The translations under genes and the position numbers were made by a program. Shown here piece after piece: positions 1 through 9,512 of a DNA stretch of 64,000 bases (position 1 is the stretch's first letter; the number at the start of each line of letters is the position of its first letter). The notes under the pieces are model-generated. The model made no database searches. It saw only the letters and a list, made by a program, of their open reading frames with translations, and was not told the DNA's origin. This DNA comes from CAYOHP01 sp964403795 [NCBI: uncultured bacterium] (GTDB taxonomy: Bacteria > Muiribacteriota > UBA6191 > CAZXTJ01), in assembly GCA_964403795.1 (NCBI GenBank), contig CAYOHP010000001.1, forward strand, positions 1 to 64,000, in the 5' to 3' direction.

Positions 1-935
1 AGAACGAGGCCACCGCGGCCGGGATCCCCTACGTGCAGTCCTACGCGCTAGGCGCCCACCTCGGCCTGATCCGCCTGGTCCTGGCGCGGAACTCCTCGAA
101 CGGTCGCCTGGTGGTCCAGCGCCACCGGACCATGGTCCAAGCGGCCATCCCGGTCGAGACCTTCCCCCGCGATCTCCAGGGCGAACCGGTGCGGCCGGAG
201 GCCTCGATCCTGGCTCTGGTCCGCGAGGCCCGGGCCACGGTCGCTCCGATCGCCGACCGCCCGCTGGGGACGGCCGTCGCTCCCTTCGACCGGGACACCG
301 CCCGGCTCCAGGACTCCCCGGCCGGCAACCTGATCACCGACATGATGCGCCGGGCCGCCCGCACCGAGGTCGCGCTGTTCAACTCAGGCGACCTCCGGGA
401 GGGCCTCCCGGCCGGGGCGCTCCGCTACCAGGCGCTCTTCCAGGCGCTCCCCAAGAACGGCGAGCTGGTGGTGGTACCCGAGGTCCCGGTGGCGGATCTC
501 ATGAGGAACCTGGCCCGCTCCGCCTCGACCTGCGGCCGACGCGGCGCACTCCAGATCTCGGGGCTCCGGATCGAACTCTCCCGGGACTGCGACTGTCCGG
601 AAGCGACCTCCCGCGGGGACGACGCCGAGGCCCGCATCCACCGGGTCGAGACCGAGTCCGGTCGCGTCCTCTATCGATGGGAAGGCGGCCAACCCGTCCT
701 CGATCCGGAGCCGGTGTCCCTGGCCGCCAACGACTTCCTCTACTCGGGAGGCGCCGGCTACCCGGGGTTCTCGGCCATCGCCCGCCTGCCCGAGCGGCGT
801 GCCCTGCGCGACGAGGTGGCCGACCAGCTGGCGGCGCTGGGGAGCTACGCGCCGAGCGACTTCGCCCTGGGCCGTTACCGGTTCACGGGAGCCGACCGCT
901 GTCCGGCGGAGGGCCCGTCGCGGGACCCCCGATAG
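1..935 (+). CDS. 5'-nucleotidase family protein, C-terminal part (5' truncated)
   Basis: The gene is cut by the left edge; the frame is open from base 3 and gives 310 residues. The GTG at 33 is an internal valine, not a start. The visible part covers the last strands of a metallophosphatase domain (PYVQSYALGAHLG) and then a 5'-nucleotidase C-terminal substrate-binding domain. Family hallmarks are a GNLITDMM segment, an NSGDLREGLPAG segment (usual form NgGgiR..lpaG) and NDFLYSGGAGYPGF near the end. Such periplasmic enzymes (UshA/CpdB type) remove phosphate from nucleotides or related substrates. The substrate cannot be told from this half. The next gene is convergent, 51 bases away. Confidence 0.85.
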   Translation, partial: NEATAAGIPYVQSYALGAHLGLIRLVLARNSSNGRLVVQRHRTMVQAAIPVETFPRDLQGEPVRPEASILALVREARATVAPIADRPLGTAVAPFDRDTARLQDSPAGNLITDMMRRAARTEVALFNSGDLREGLPAGALRYQALFQALPKNGELVVVPEVPVADLMRNLARSASTCGRRGALQISGLRIELSRDCDCPEATSRGDDAEARIHRVETESGRVLYRWEGGQPVLDPEPVSLAANDFLYSGGAGYPGFSAIARLPERRALRDEVADQLAALGSYAPSDFALGRYRFTGADRCPAEGPSRDPR

Positions 936-986
936 CCCGGGATCACCGCCTCCCTCCCGGGAACCCGGGGTGCCCGGCCCGGACCT

Positions 987-2135
987 TCAATCGCTGGCGC
1001 CGGACGGACCCACCGGGACGGAACGGCCGAGCACGGTCGCCACCAGGGCCTGCTGGGTGGGGATCTCCCACTCGAACTCGTTGTGGTTGGTAGCCCGGGA
1101 AGCCCTGGGCGATCCCACCGGCTCCTGGTTCGGAGAGAGCACCAGGTCGATCTTCCCCGAGGCCGCCAGGGCCGCAAGATCGGGCTCGAGCTCGAAGTTC
1201 CGGGCCATCCCGAAGACCGGCGTCGGGCGCACCGGCTCGAGGCCGCGCTCGATCAGGTAGAGGATCGACTTGCTGTAGACGCCGAGGCCGTCGACCCGTT
1301 CGTGGGCATCGTCCATGGTGAAGACCCGGAAGCGGGCGATCTTCCCCGAGTGGATCGCGGGGGCATACATGGACCGGAACAACTCGACGGTGCACGCCGG
1401 GGCCATCAGGGTGCAGGAGGCGACCTCGAGACCCAAGCCGGTCCGCCCCGTCCCGTCGACGTCGGGCGAGGTCAGGTAGCGGACCAGCCCTCCCAGGAGG
1501 ATCGACCCGGCGCTGTGCCCGGCCAGGTGGATCTCGGTGTCGGGACGCAGCCTGACGAGCTCGGCGAGCGCCTTGCCGACCAGACGCGCCCCGCCGTCCG
1601 GCCGTTCGGTGGCGCGCAGGCCGTTCTCCCGCATCTCCCCCCAGACCAGGGTCCCGCCCAGGCGATGCACCAGGTTCTCGACCAGGGGGTCCAGGGCCGA
1701 CCAGGCCTCACCCTCGGCCTCGTTCTTCGCCCTCCCGAAGGTGTCGTCGAAGAGGTTCCGCAGGGTCGTCATGGCGTCGGTCCGCCACACGAAGGCGATC
1801 GGGTAGATGCCGTGGGGCAGCATCAGGTCCTTCAGCATGGGGACCCTGCGCAACCCGCTGGCCTCGGGCACCATACCGCCGTGGGCATAGAGGAAGAGCC
1901 TCAGGGGACCCTCCCCGGAGGCGACGACCGGAGCCCGGTCCACGATCACCGAGCGCACCTCCTCGGGGGTCATGGACCAGGCCCCGGACGGCATGAGGAA
2001 GCCGTTGTTGGTGAGGCTCACCAGGTGGGGCCGGATCTCCGCCGGGTCGTACACGGGCTCTTCGCCCCAGGCCAGGCTCCCCGCCACCAGACCCGCGACC
2101 CAAAGGGCGCGACGAACCCCGGCACGCACCGACAC
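987..2135 (-). CDS. Exported alpha/beta-hydrolase-like protein
   Basis: A 382-residue protein with an N-terminal signal peptide (about residues 1-24, cleavage near AWG-EEP). It contains a GHSAG nucleophile elbow (residues 206-210, Ser208) and an upstream YAHGG (83-87) that could supply the oxyanion hole, the usual arrangement of alpha/beta-hydrolases. An acid and histidine completing a triad were not identified with certainty, so the reaction (esterase, lipase or peptidase) is open. It is probably periplasmic or secreted. It is transcribed divergently from the exported protein starting at 2375, with about 240 bases between them. Hydrolase fold is likely; precise role unknown. Confidence 0.6.
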   Translation of the reverse strand: MSVRAGVRRALWVAGLVAGSLAWGEEPVYDPAEIRPHLVSLTNNGFLMPSGAWSMTPEEVRSVIVDRAPVVASGEGPLRLFLYAHGGMVPEASGLRRVPMLKDLMLPHGIYPIAFVWRTDAMTTLRNLFDDTFGRAKNEAEGEAWSALDPLVENLVHRLGGTLVWGEMRENGLRATERPDGGARLVGKALAELVRLRPDTEIHLAGHSAGSILLGGLVRYLTSPDVDGTGRTGLGLEVASCTLMAPACTVELFRSMYAPAIHSGKIARFRVFTMDDAHERVDGLGVYSKSILYLIERGLEPVRPTPVFGMARNFELEPDLAALAASGKIDLVLSPNQEPVGSPRASRATNHNEFEWEIPTQQALVATVLGRSVPVGPSGASD

Positions 2136-2374
2136 GGATTGCCTCCCTGACGACCGGCCCGCGGGGACTTCTCCGGATCCCCTTCGGGCGCCTTCCTCCC
2201 TCCACTACGAGGGCACGACCGGCTCGGTTGCTTCCCTGGTCGCCGCGCCGGCCGCCTCCCGCCGGTCGCTCCCCGACCGGGATCCGCCTCCCGGAGCCTC
2301 GAGCCCGACTGCGCCCTTCGGCCCCCGTGTCGTCGCGCCGATGGTTCCTCCGAACCACTCCGAAGGGACTCCCC

Positions 2375-2929
2375 ATGTCGAAACCCCGATACCTCCGGAC
2401 CCTCGCCCTGGTCCTCGCTCTCTCGGGCGGACTCGCCCCGGTCGAGGCCGGCCTCGCCCCGGGATTCCTGATCGGGATGGCGACCAGGATCCGGGGGATG
2501 CACCGCCGCCACGAACGGGCCCAGCGCCAGAAGCGCATGGCCGACCTCAAGGAGCGGGTCGAGGCCTCCATCGAGCGGCTCCGCAGCCAGTACCCGGACG
2601 AGAGGCGCCAGGGTGTCGAGGAGATCCTGGAGATCTCCCAGGAGAAGGAGTCGAGCACCGCGCTCAAGCGACTGCCCGGTCGGGACCGCCTCGAGGTGGT
2701 GCTCGAGCGCATGCTCCGGGACGGCGACTGGAAGGTCCGGATGAACGCCTACCGGAGCATGGTCGCCTTGGGGATGGAGGTCCCCCCCCAGGACCCCAAC
2801 GACCGCTACGAGCGGGTCTTCGGCCATGAACTCGAGGATCCGGCCAGCCAGGGAGACGACCCGACCGAGGCGGTACGGCTGCTCGCCGACAAGCTGGCCC
2901 CCGCCCCGGCCCCTTCCTCGCTGGAGTGA
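2375..2929 (+). CDS. Exported hypothetical protein, helical
   Basis: A 184-residue protein. ATG 2375 is chosen because a signal peptide starts there (MSKPRYLRTLALVLALSGG, cleavage near VEA-G) and a GAAGGGA-type ribosome site lies a few bases upstream. The mature part is highly charged and helical. Residues about 50-140 contain an armadillo/HEAT-like helical pair (WKVRMNAYRSMVALGM), reminiscent of the repeats in the PilT fusion of this window. No enzymatic motif is visible and the family is not recognised. It lies 86 bases upstream of mreD, which has its own promoter, so it is probably transcribed alone. Confidence 0.55.
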   Translation: MSKPRYLRTLALVLALSGGLAPVEAGLAPGFLIGMATRIRGMHRRHERAQRQKRMADLKERVEASIERLRSQYPDERRQGVEEILEISQEKESSTALKRLPGRDRLEVVLERMLRDGDWKVRMNAYRSMVALGMEVPPQDPNDRYERVFGHELEDPASQGDDPTEAVRLLADKLAPAPAPSSLE

Positions 2930-2980
2930 AGCGCGTCCCTCATCCCCACGGCCGGCGCTAGCCGGGGGTCCGGCGACGCC

Positions 2981-3009
2981 TTGCGGTAGCCCGCCTCCGA
3001 CACTAGGAT
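2981..3009 (+). promoter_or_regulatory. Sigma-70-type promoter for mreD-mrdA, probably leaderless
   Basis: TTGCGG (2981-2986), a 17-base spacer, then TAGGAT (3004-3009). Only six bases separate the -10 from the GTG start at 3016, so the predicted transcription start falls at or next to the start codon. No Shine-Dalgarno site precedes that GTG. Confidence 0.5.
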
Positions 3010-3015
3010 CGCGGC

Positions 3016-3546
3016 GTGCCGACCGGTCTCCGTAGCCAGATGCTCTCCAGCTCGGACGCCTTGCCGGGCCCTGCCCGGGCGGTGCCGGTGCTCTTCCTGC
3101 TCGGCTGGGTCCTGTTGGTGACCGGGGACGTGTTCGGCCCCGGAGGCGCCCCCAACATCCCGTTCTGCCTGGCGGTGGTCGCCGGGATCCGGCTGGGAAG
3201 CGAGACCGGCTTCTGGACCGGTCTTACCCTGGGCCTGGCCGCCGACCTGGCCTCCGACCTGGCGATCGGGGTCCAGGCCATCCCGGCCGCCTGCCTGGGG
3301 GCGGTGGTGGGGTGGGGTTCCCTGGCCATCAGTCCCGACTCGCTCCTCGCCCCGCTGGTGATGCAGGGTCTGGGCTTCCTCCCCTACCGTCTCGCGGTCC
3401 GCCTGCTGGCCGGCCTGGGCGGGCTCACCCTGGGAGAGACGCTGGTCCCGGGCGGCGTGTTGCCGGCCCTGGTCTGGGACGTCGCCACCGGACTCGTCGC
3501 CTTTGTGCTGGTCTCCCGGCTGCTGGCTGTCCGGTCGCGACCGTGA
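3016..3546 (+). CDS. mreD: Rod-shape-determining protein MreD
   Basis: A 176-residue integral membrane protein with about five hydrophobic segments (first VLFLLGWVLLVTGDVF). Size and spacing match MreD, the membrane component of the elongasome that works with MreB/MreC and PBP2. The strongest support is context: the next gene, overlapping by 4 bases (GTGA, 3543-3546), is penicillin-binding protein 2, the usual partner in mre operons. mreB and mreC are not in the window, so the cluster is split here. GTG 3016 is chosen because of the promoter-like TTGCGG-N17-TAGGAT just upstream. ATG 3040 is an alternative start. Confidence 0.75.
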   Translation: MPTGLRSQMLSSSDALPGPARAVPVLFLLGWVLLVTGDVFGPGGAPNIPFCLAVVAGIRLGSETGFWTGLTLGLAADLASDLAIGVQAIPAACLGAVVGWGSLAISPDSLLAPLVMQGLGFLPYRLAVRLLAGLGGLTLGETLVPGGVLPALVWDVATGLVAFVLVSRLLAVRSRP

Positions 3547-5732
3547 GCTTCCGGATCTCCCTCCTGGCCGGGCTCGTCACCCTGGCCCTCTTCGGACTGG
3601 GCTACCGGGCCTGGTTCCTCCAGGTCTACCGGGGCGAGTCGCTGGAGAGCCGGGCCCTGGCCAACCAGACCAGGGTCGACCCGATCACCGCCCCGCGAGG
3701 ACGCTTCCTCGACCGTTCCGAGCGGGTCCTGGTCGAGAATCGGGTCTCGATCGACGTGCTGCTCCGCGATCCCCGGCATCGCCCCATGGGCGAGGCCCTG
3801 GGAAGGCTGGCTCGGGTCCTCGGACTCCCGGTGGCGGAACTGGACCGGAAGCTGCCCCGTCGCCGGACCGCCGGCTACTACCTCCCGGTGGTCCTGAAGG
3901 AGGAGGTCGGGACCCGCTCCCTGGTGCGCCTTCTCGAGGACCGGATCCACCTGCCTTCGATCGTCCCCCGGGAGATGCTGGTCCGCCACTACCTCTATGA
4001 GACCTTCGCCTGCCACGTGCTGGGCCGGGTGGGGAGGATCCCACCCGAGGACCTGGCGAGCTACCTGGTCCGCGACTACCCGCCCGACGCCTTCGTCGGG
4101 ATCGCCGGACTGGAGCGGAAGTACGAGGACCGCCTGCGGGGCAGGGACGGGATCCGCAAGGTCAGGGTCGACGCCCTGGGCTGGCCGGTCGGCCAGGCGA
4201 GGGTCTCCGATCCCACTCCCGGCCATGATCTGGTGCTCAGCCTCGACCTCGACATCCAGCTCGGTCTGGAGCGTGCCCTGGGTGCCCGCCGCGGCTCGGT
4301 GGTGGCCATCGACCCGGCCACCGGCGACGTCCTGGGCCTGGCCTCCTCGCCCCGTTTCGACCCCAACACCTTCCACCGCAAGGTGAACGCCGACGAATGG
4401 CGCCGGCTGGCCGGCTCGGAAGCCGCCCCCCTGCTCGACCGTGCCCTGGAAGCCGCCTACCAGCCCGGCTCGACCTTCAAGGTCCTGGTGGCCCTGGCCG
4501 CCCTGGAAGCCGGGATGTCTCCCGAGGAGACGATCGTCTGCACCGGGAAGTTCGAGCTGGGGACCCGGATCGCCCGCTGCTGGAAGAAGGGCGGGCACGG
4601 ACCCATGACGATGGTCCCGGCGTTGGCCCACTCATGCAACGTGTTCTTCTACCAGGCCGGACTCCGGGCCGGGATCGACGGGATGGTGGCGCTGGCCGAC
4701 CGGGCAGGTCTCGGCCGGGCCAGCGGGATCGGGGTGGGCGGGGAGTCGCCAGGGATGATGCCCTCGCCTTCCCGACGTGCCATGAAGGGGGGAGGGGGCT
4801 GGACCCGGGGCGACACCATCAACGTGGCGATCGGCCAGGGGGAGGTGCTCACCACCCCCTTCCAGATGGTGCGCCTCCTGGGTGCCATCGAGAACCAGGG
4901 CGTCTTGATGAAGCCCCGCCTGGTGCGGGCCATCCTGGGCCCCGACGGGACCAGGGAGGAGATCGCACCGGAAGAGGCGAGTCGGCTCGGGGTCTCCTCC
5001 GGGAGCCTCACCACGGTGCTCGCAGGCATGACCCGGGCGGTACTCCGAGGGACCGGAGCGCGGGCCCGGGTCGAAGACCACGAGGTCTACGGGAAGACCG
5101 GCTCGGCCCAGAACCCTGCGGGACGTACCCACGCCTGGTTCGTCGGCGTCCTGAAAGCCGCCCGGGGCTCGGCCGCCATCGCGGTCTGTCTCGAGAACGC
5201 CGGTGCCGGGGGCGCCGAGGCCGCCCCCGTGGCCCGGGAAGCGCTGGAGGCCGTGGTGGCCTCGGGCTGGGGAGGAGGTCCGGCCCTGCCCTCTCCCCGG
5301 GCGCTCAGGGACAGCGCTCCCGTCCCGGTCTCCCGCCCCGCCACCCGGCCCGCCTCCAGCGAGGTCGCCGGGATCCCTGCCGGACCGGTCGAGATGCTGG
5401 AGATCTTCGCGGCGGCTCCCACCGGCTCGACCCCCTCGGATCCCGACGACGAACTCCTCTATGTCGACCCGCCCGAGCCCAACCAGGCCGTGGCCCAGAG
5501 CCGCGGCACCAGCTCTCCGGCACCGCGGGCCCAGACCCAGCCTTCCCCTCAGCCCCCCGGTCCTTCGCCCACGCCCCTGCCGACTCCGGGAGCCCGACCG
5601 GGTCCACGGCCGGCGCCCACTCCCCCGCCGCCTCCGGGAGTCGCGGGCCCGGCCCCCGCCCCGGCCTCGCCGCGCCCCCCGGGGACGCCCCCGCCGCCCG
5701 AGACCGATCTCGACGCGGCCCTGTACCGCTGA
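3543..5732 (+). CDS. mrdA: Penicillin-binding protein 2 (elongation transpeptidase) with proline-rich tail
   Basis: A 729-residue class B PBP that cross-links peptidoglycan during cell elongation. One N-terminal membrane anchor (about 3-25) is followed by the dimerisation domain, beginning near the APRGRFLDRS motif, and then the transpeptidase domain. The active site is complete: STFK with nucleophile Ser310, SCN at 364-366 and KTG at 518-520. The start is GTG 3543, inside the mreD stop (GTGA); the frame is open further upstream but that part is an mreD shadow. Unusual is the C-terminal tail from about residue 645 to 729, dominated by Pro, Ala, Ser and Thr. Normal PBP2 lacks it (about 600-650 residues is usual). 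It may be a periplasmic, wall-spanning linker. Confidence 0.92.
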   Translation: MSFRISLLAGLVTLALFGLGYRAWFLQVYRGESLESRALANQTRVDPITAPRGRFLDRSERVLVENRVSIDVLLRDPRHRPMGEALGRLARVLGLPVAELDRKLPRRRTAGYYLPVVLKEEVGTRSLVRLLEDRIHLPSIVPREMLVRHYLYETFACHVLGRVGRIPPEDLASYLVRDYPPDAFVGIAGLERKYEDRLRGRDGIRKVRVDALGWPVGQARVSDPTPGHDLVLSLDLDIQLGLERALGARRGSVVAIDPATGDVLGLASSPRFDPNTFHRKVNADEWRRLAGSEAAPLLDRALEAAYQPGSTFKVLVALAALEAGMSPEETIVCTGKFELGTRIARCWKKGGHGPMTMVPALAHSCNVFFYQAGLRAGIDGMVALADRAGLGRASGIGVGGESPGMMPSPSRRAMKGGGGWTRGDTINVAIGQGEVLTTPFQMVRLLGAIENQGVLMKPRLVRAILGPDGTREEIAPEEASRLGVSSGSLTTVLAGMTRAVLRGTGARARVEDHEVYGKTGSAQNPAGRTHAWFVGVLKAARGSAAIAVCLENAGAGGAEAAPVAREALEAVVASGWGGGPALPSPRALRDSAPVPVSRPATRPASSEVAGIPAGPVEMLEIFAAAPTGSTPSDPDDELLYVDPPEPNQAVAQSRGTSSPAPRAQTQPSPQPPGPSPTPLPTPGARPGPRPAPTPPPPPGVAGPAPAPASPRPPGTPPPPETDLDAALYR

Positions 5733-5794
5733 TCTCCCGGAACCCGTCCGGCAACCCGCGCTAGACTGGGAACGACCCTGAACCGGAGGTCGAC

Positions 5795-6190
5795 ATGGGC
5801 ATGATCTGGGATTTCCTCGTCGCCGGCGCCATCCTCTTCGGGCTCTCCCGCGCGGTACCCGGCGTGAAGTGCCGCAGCTACCTCGACGCCGTGAAGGTGG
5901 CGGCGGTGTACGCCCTCTGCTCCTTCGTCCTCAGTCGGATCTTCCTGGCCGTGGGGTTCGTACCGGCGGTCATGATGACCATCATGCTCACCGCGGTCTT
6001 CCCGCCCCTCGGGTTCCTGGCCGCGGGTCTCGGCGTCTTCGTCACGTTCCTGGTGATCGGGAGCATCAGTCTCTTCCTGGCCGACAAGTTCGTGGACGGC
6101 TACGAGATCGACGGTTTCGGATCGACCATGGTGGTCGTGGTCGCCGCCGGCATTGTCCGGTCCGTGCTCGCGGTGGCCCTGGGCGTCTGA
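5795..6190 (+). CDS. Small integral membrane protein, YvlD/phage holin family 4-like
   Basis: A 131-residue protein with four hydrophobic segments and few charges. The pattern (AILFGLSRAVPGVKC near the N-terminus and a late VDGYEIDGFGSTMVVVV segment) resembles the YvlD / 'phage holin family 4 superfamily' group, which are chromosomal membrane proteins of unknown role despite the name. A good ribosome site (GGAGGT) lies seven bases before ATG 5795, and TAGACT at 5762-5767 could be a -10 element. No neighbouring phage genes were seen, so I do not call it a holin. The function is unknown. Confidence 0.6.
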   Translation: MGMIWDFLVAGAILFGLSRAVPGVKCRSYLDAVKVAAVYALCSFVLSRIFLAVGFVPAVMMTIMLTAVFPPLGFLAAGLGVFVTFLVIGSISLFLADKFVDGYEIDGFGSTMVVVVAAGIVRSVLAVALGV

Positions 6191-6222
6191 ACCCGATCCG
6201 GCGGCCCGCCGATGGGTAGGGC

Positions 6223-6735
6223 ATGGATCCCCGCTCCAGGCTCCGGGCCGTCTTGGCCGCCGCGCTGCTCGCGCTCCCGGCCCTCGCCCGGGCGGTCGAC
6301 GGGACCCTTCCCTGCCACCGGCCTCCCGCCCACCCGGGGGAGTTACGGATGCCGGACCGTTTCGACGGCCGGAGCCCCGTCCGTACCTGGAGGACCGTGG
6401 ACCTCCGCCCGATCTCGCTGCGGGCACATCGCTGCTATGCCCGTCTCGACGGGTCCCGCTCCGAGTGCGACGGAGAGCTCCTCCGGGACCTCGAGACCGC
6501 CTGCAGGGCCACCTATTCGGGTCCGGTCGAGGCCGGGGCCCTGGAGCGCTGCCTGCTCTTCGCCCGGACCTGCTCCGGACAGCTGACCCCGGGCGCGCCG
6601 GAGAGCTGGAGGGACGCCCAGTACGAAGCCCTCCACCTGCACACCGAGGCCGATCGGGTGGGCGTCCGGACCTCCGACAAGTGGGAGGTCGAGTACCCCC
6701 GCATCGTCGGGGTGGTCCCGCCGGGCTGGCGCTGA
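6223..6735 (+). CDS. Exported cysteine-containing hypothetical protein
   Basis: A 170-residue protein with a signal peptide (residues 1-24, cleavage near ARA-VDG). The mature part contains six cysteines (31, 71, 82, 94, 110, 117), an even number that fits disulfide bonding outside the cytoplasm. Two of the pairs are in the CDGELLRDLETAC and ERCLLFARTC segments. No family was recognised. It lies between the small membrane protein and pyrG, with 32 bases upstream and 123 bases downstream. The window has other exported orphans of this kind. Confidence 0.5.
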   Translation: MDPRSRLRAVLAAALLALPALARAVDGTLPCHRPPAHPGELRMPDRFDGRSPVRTWRTVDLRPISLRAHRCYARLDGSRSECDGELLRDLETACRATYSGPVEAGALERCLLFARTCSGQLTPGAPESWRDAQYEALHLHTEADRVGVRTSDKWEVEYPRIVGVVPPGWR

Positions 6736-6858
6736 GAGCCCGAGAGGCCGACGCCCAGGGGTCCTTCCCGGGCTGCCCCCTCCCGGGCCTCCCCAGCGTG
6801 GTATCCTGAGCCTCCGGGTCCGGCTCCCGATGGGCATCCCGGGCCCCGGGAGGCCGGC

Positions 6859-8496
6859 ATGTCGACCAAGTTCGTCTTCGTCACCGGAGGCGTGATCTCC
6901 TCGCTGGGCAAGGGCATCTTCGCGGCGTCCCTGGCCCACCTGCTCAAGCACCGGGGCCTCACGGTCACGGTCCAGAAGCTCGACCCCTACCTGAACGTCG
7001 ATCCCGGGACCATGAGCCCCTACCAGCACGGCGAGGTCTTCGTCACCGACGACGGCGCCGAGACCGACCTCGACATCGGGCACTACGAGCGCTTCCTGGA
7101 CCAGAAGCTGGCCCGCTTGAACAGCGTCTCCTCGGGCCAGATCTACATGGAGGTCATCACCCGGGAGCGTCGGGGCGACTTCCTGGGTCGCACCGTGCAG
7201 GTCGTCCCCCACGTCACCGACCAGATCAAGGCCTGCATCGACCGGGCCGCCAAGGCCTCGGGCGCCCAGGTGGTGATCTGCGAGGTGGGCGGGACGGTCG
7301 GTGACATCGAAGGACAGCCCTTCCTGGAGGCGATCCGCCAGTTCTCCTGGGAGCGGGGACGCGAGAACTGCATGTTCTGCCACGTCACCCTGGTCCCCTA
7401 CATGTCCACCTCCGGGGAGCTGAAGACCAAGCCGACCCAGCACTCGGTCAAGGAGCTCCTCTCGGTCGGGATCGTCCCCGACATGATCGTGTGCCGCGCC
7501 GAACGGCGGCTCACCACCGAGGTGAAGAAGAAGATCGGCCTGTTCTGCAACGTGCCGGCCGAGATGGTCATCGAGAGCCCCACCTGCCGCTCGATCTACG
7601 AGGTCCCCGAGGCCCTCCGCCAGGAGGGCTGCGCCGAGCTGGTGGCCCGGCGGCTCGACCTGCTGCTGCGCCCCTCGACCGAGAAGCCCTTCGCCGAGCT
7701 CCTCGAGCACATCCAACGCCCCCGGAGGGGAGCGGTCCGGATCGCCATCGTCGGCAAGTACACGGGCCACAACGACGCCTACATGAGCATCCACGAGGCC
7801 CTAAACCACGGGGCCCTGGCCCACTCGAGTTCCATCCGCATCGAGTACCGGGACTCGGAGGAGATCTTCCCCGACGCCGAACTGGAGACCTTCGACGGGG
7901 TGCTGGTCCCCGGCGGCTTCGGGGACCGCGGCATCGAGGGGAAGATCGACATCATCCGCAGGGTACGGGAACGGGGGATCCCCTTCCTGGGGATCTGCCT
8001 GGGGATGCAATGCGCGGTGATCGAGTTCGCCCGCAACGTCCTGGGACTGGCCGGCGCCCACTCCAGCGAGTTCGCGGAGCAGACCCCCCATCCCGTGATC
8101 CACCTGATGGAGGCCCAGCGCGAGGTCTCGACCAAGGGCGCCACCATGCGACTCGGTCTCTACCCGGCCGAGCTGGCGGCCGGCTCCCGGCTGCGGGACC
8201 TCTACGGGGTCGACCGGATCCAGGAGCGCCACCGCCACCGCTTCGAGTTCAACGGTACCTACCTCGAACGGTTCCGGGAGCGTGGCCTGGTCCCGAGCGC
8301 CATGAGTCCCGACGGCCGGCTGGTCGAAGCCGTCGAACTGGCAGGACACCCCTGGTTCGTGGGAGTCCAGTACCACCCCGAGTTCCTGTCCCGGCCGATG
8401 CGCGCCCACCCCCTGTTCAGGGGCCTGGTGGGAGCCATGCTCGAGCGCCGCTCCACCCGCAGCGACGCACCCCAGATCCAGGTCGTCTCCGCATGA
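6859..8496 (+). CDS. pyrG: CTP synthase
   Basis: A 545-residue enzyme converting UTP to CTP with ATP and glutamine. The N-terminal amidoligase domain starts with the signature [11 protein letters not shown], including the P-loop-like element. The C-terminal class I glutamine amidotransferase domain has the nucleophile Cys380 in GICLGMQC and the His506/Glu508 pair in YHPEF. Length matches the family (about 530-550). It heads a seven-gene run that continues into Kdo/LPS export genes. CTP is needed to activate Kdo, so linkage to kdsD and lpt genes makes metabolic sense and is seen in other Gram-negative bacteria. Its stop overlaps the kdsD start by four bases. Confidence 0.97.
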   Translation: MSTKFVFVTGGVISSLGKGIFAASLAHLLKHRGLTVTVQKLDPYLNVDPGTMSPYQHGEVFVTDDGAETDLDIGHYERFLDQKLARLNSVSSGQIYMEVITRERRGDFLGRTVQVVPHVTDQIKACIDRAAKASGAQVVICEVGGTVGDIEGQPFLEAIRQFSWERGRENCMFCHVTLVPYMSTSGELKTKPTQHSVKELLSVGIVPDMIVCRAERRLTTEVKKKIGLFCNVPAEMVIESPTCRSIYEVPEALRQEGCAELVARRLDLLLRPSTEKPFAELLEHIQRPRRGAVRIAIVGKYTGHNDAYMSIHEALNHGALAHSSSIRIEYRDSEEIFPDAELETFDGVLVPGGFGDRGIEGKIDIIRRVRERGIPFLGICLGMQCAVIEFARNVLGLAGAHSSEFAEQTPHPVIHLMEAQREVSTKGATMRLGLYPAELAAGSRLRDLYGVDRIQERHRHRFEFNGTYLERFRERGLVPSAMSPDGRLVEAVELAGHPWFVGVQYHPEFLSRPMRAHPLFRGLVGAMLERRSTRSDAPQIQVVSA

Positions 8497-9506
8497 CCGC
8501 GACCGGTACCCGGACCGATTCCCGGCAGCGGGCGCTGGAGGTCGGGAGACGGACCCTCGAGGTCGAGGCCCGGGTCCTGGAGCGCCTCCGGGACCAGCTT
8601 TCGGAATCGTTCACGTCGGCCGTCGACCTCCTGCTCGCCTGCCCGGGGCGGATCATCGTCACCGGCATGGGCAAGTCCGGGATCGTGGCGCACAAGATCG
8701 CCGCCACGCTGGCGAGCACGGGGACCCCCTCGCTCTTCCTCCACCCCGCCGAGGCGGTGCACGGCGACCTCGGCATGATCACCCCCAAGGATGTGGTCCT
8801 CGCCATCTCCAACAGCGGGGAGACCGAGGAGGTGCTGGCGCTCCTCCCGGTGCTCGAACTGATGAAGGTCCCCTTCGTGGCCATGGCCAGCCGCCCCGGC
8901 AGCACCCTGGCCCGGGCCGCCTCCTGCTACCTCCACCTCCCGGTGGAGGACGAGGGCTGTCCCATCGGTCTGGCTCCGATGGCCTCCACCACCGCCAGCC
9001 TGGCCCTGGGCGACGCCTTGGCGTCCGCGCTGATGGAACGGCGAGGTTTCAAGCCTTCGGACTTCGCGGTCTTCCATCCCCGCGGCTCGCTGGGTCGGCG
9101 GCTGCTGACCAGGGTACGCGACCTCATGGTCCCGCTGGCGGAGTGCAGCCCGGTGGCGCCCGGGACACCCATGCGCCAGGTCCTGGACCAGATGATCTCG
9201 AGCAACCTGGGTGCCCTCCTGGTGGTGGACGGGCAGGGACTCCTGGCCGGGATCCTGACCGACGGGGACCTGAAGCGCATGCTCCGCGATCGACCCGAAC
9301 TCTCCACCCTCTACCTGGAGACCATCGAGAGGCACATGACCCGGTCGCCCACGGTCTGCGAGCCCGACATCCTTGCCGAGGCGGCCCTCCGCACCATGGA
9401 GGAACGTCCCGGGGGCCAGATCACCGTCCTGCCGGTGGTGGAGGAGAACCGTCGCGCCCTCGGCCTGATCCGCCTCCACGACATCGTCAAGGCCAAGATC
9501 AAGTAG
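8493..9506 (+). CDS. kdsD: Arabinose-5-phosphate isomerase (KdsD/KpsF/GutQ family)
   Basis: A 337-residue enzyme interconverting ribulose-5-phosphate and arabinose-5-phosphate, the first step to Kdo of LPS. An N-terminal SIS sugar-isomerase domain (about 40-175) carries the family motifs GMGKSGIVAHKIAATLAS, AVHGDLGM and ISNSGETEE. Two CBS repeats follow (about 215-335), as usual for the family (about 320-340 residues). ATG 8493 overlaps the pyrG stop (ATGA). Its position between pyrG and the lpt genes supports the biosynthetic KdsD role over a catabolic GutQ role. Other Kdo genes (kdsA, kdsB, kdsC) are not in this window. Confidence 0.93.
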   Translation: MTATGTRTDSRQRALEVGRRTLEVEARVLERLRDQLSESFTSAVDLLLACPGRIIVTGMGKSGIVAHKIAATLASTGTPSLFLHPAEAVHGDLGMITPKDVVLAISNSGETEEVLALLPVLELMKVPFVAMASRPGSTLARAASCYLHLPVEDEGCPIGLAPMASTTASLALGDALASALMERRGFKPSDFAVFHPRGSLGRRLLTRVRDLMVPLAECSPVAPGTPMRQVLDQMISSNLGALLVVDGQGLLAGILTDGDLKRMLRDRPELSTLYLETIERHMTRSPTVCEPDILAEAALRTMEERPGGQITVLPVVEENRRALGLIRLHDIVKAKIK

Positions 9507-9512
9507 CGCTCC

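Noticed and set aside
33-935. GTG 33 as the start of the first gene
   Set aside because: The frame continues to the left edge with sequence typical of the 5'-nucleotidase metallophosphatase end; the gene is truncated.
5795-6190. Small membrane protein as a phage holin, and with the HNH nuclease as a prophage remnant
   Set aside because: No phage structural, integrase or lysis genes nearby and base composition equals the surroundings.
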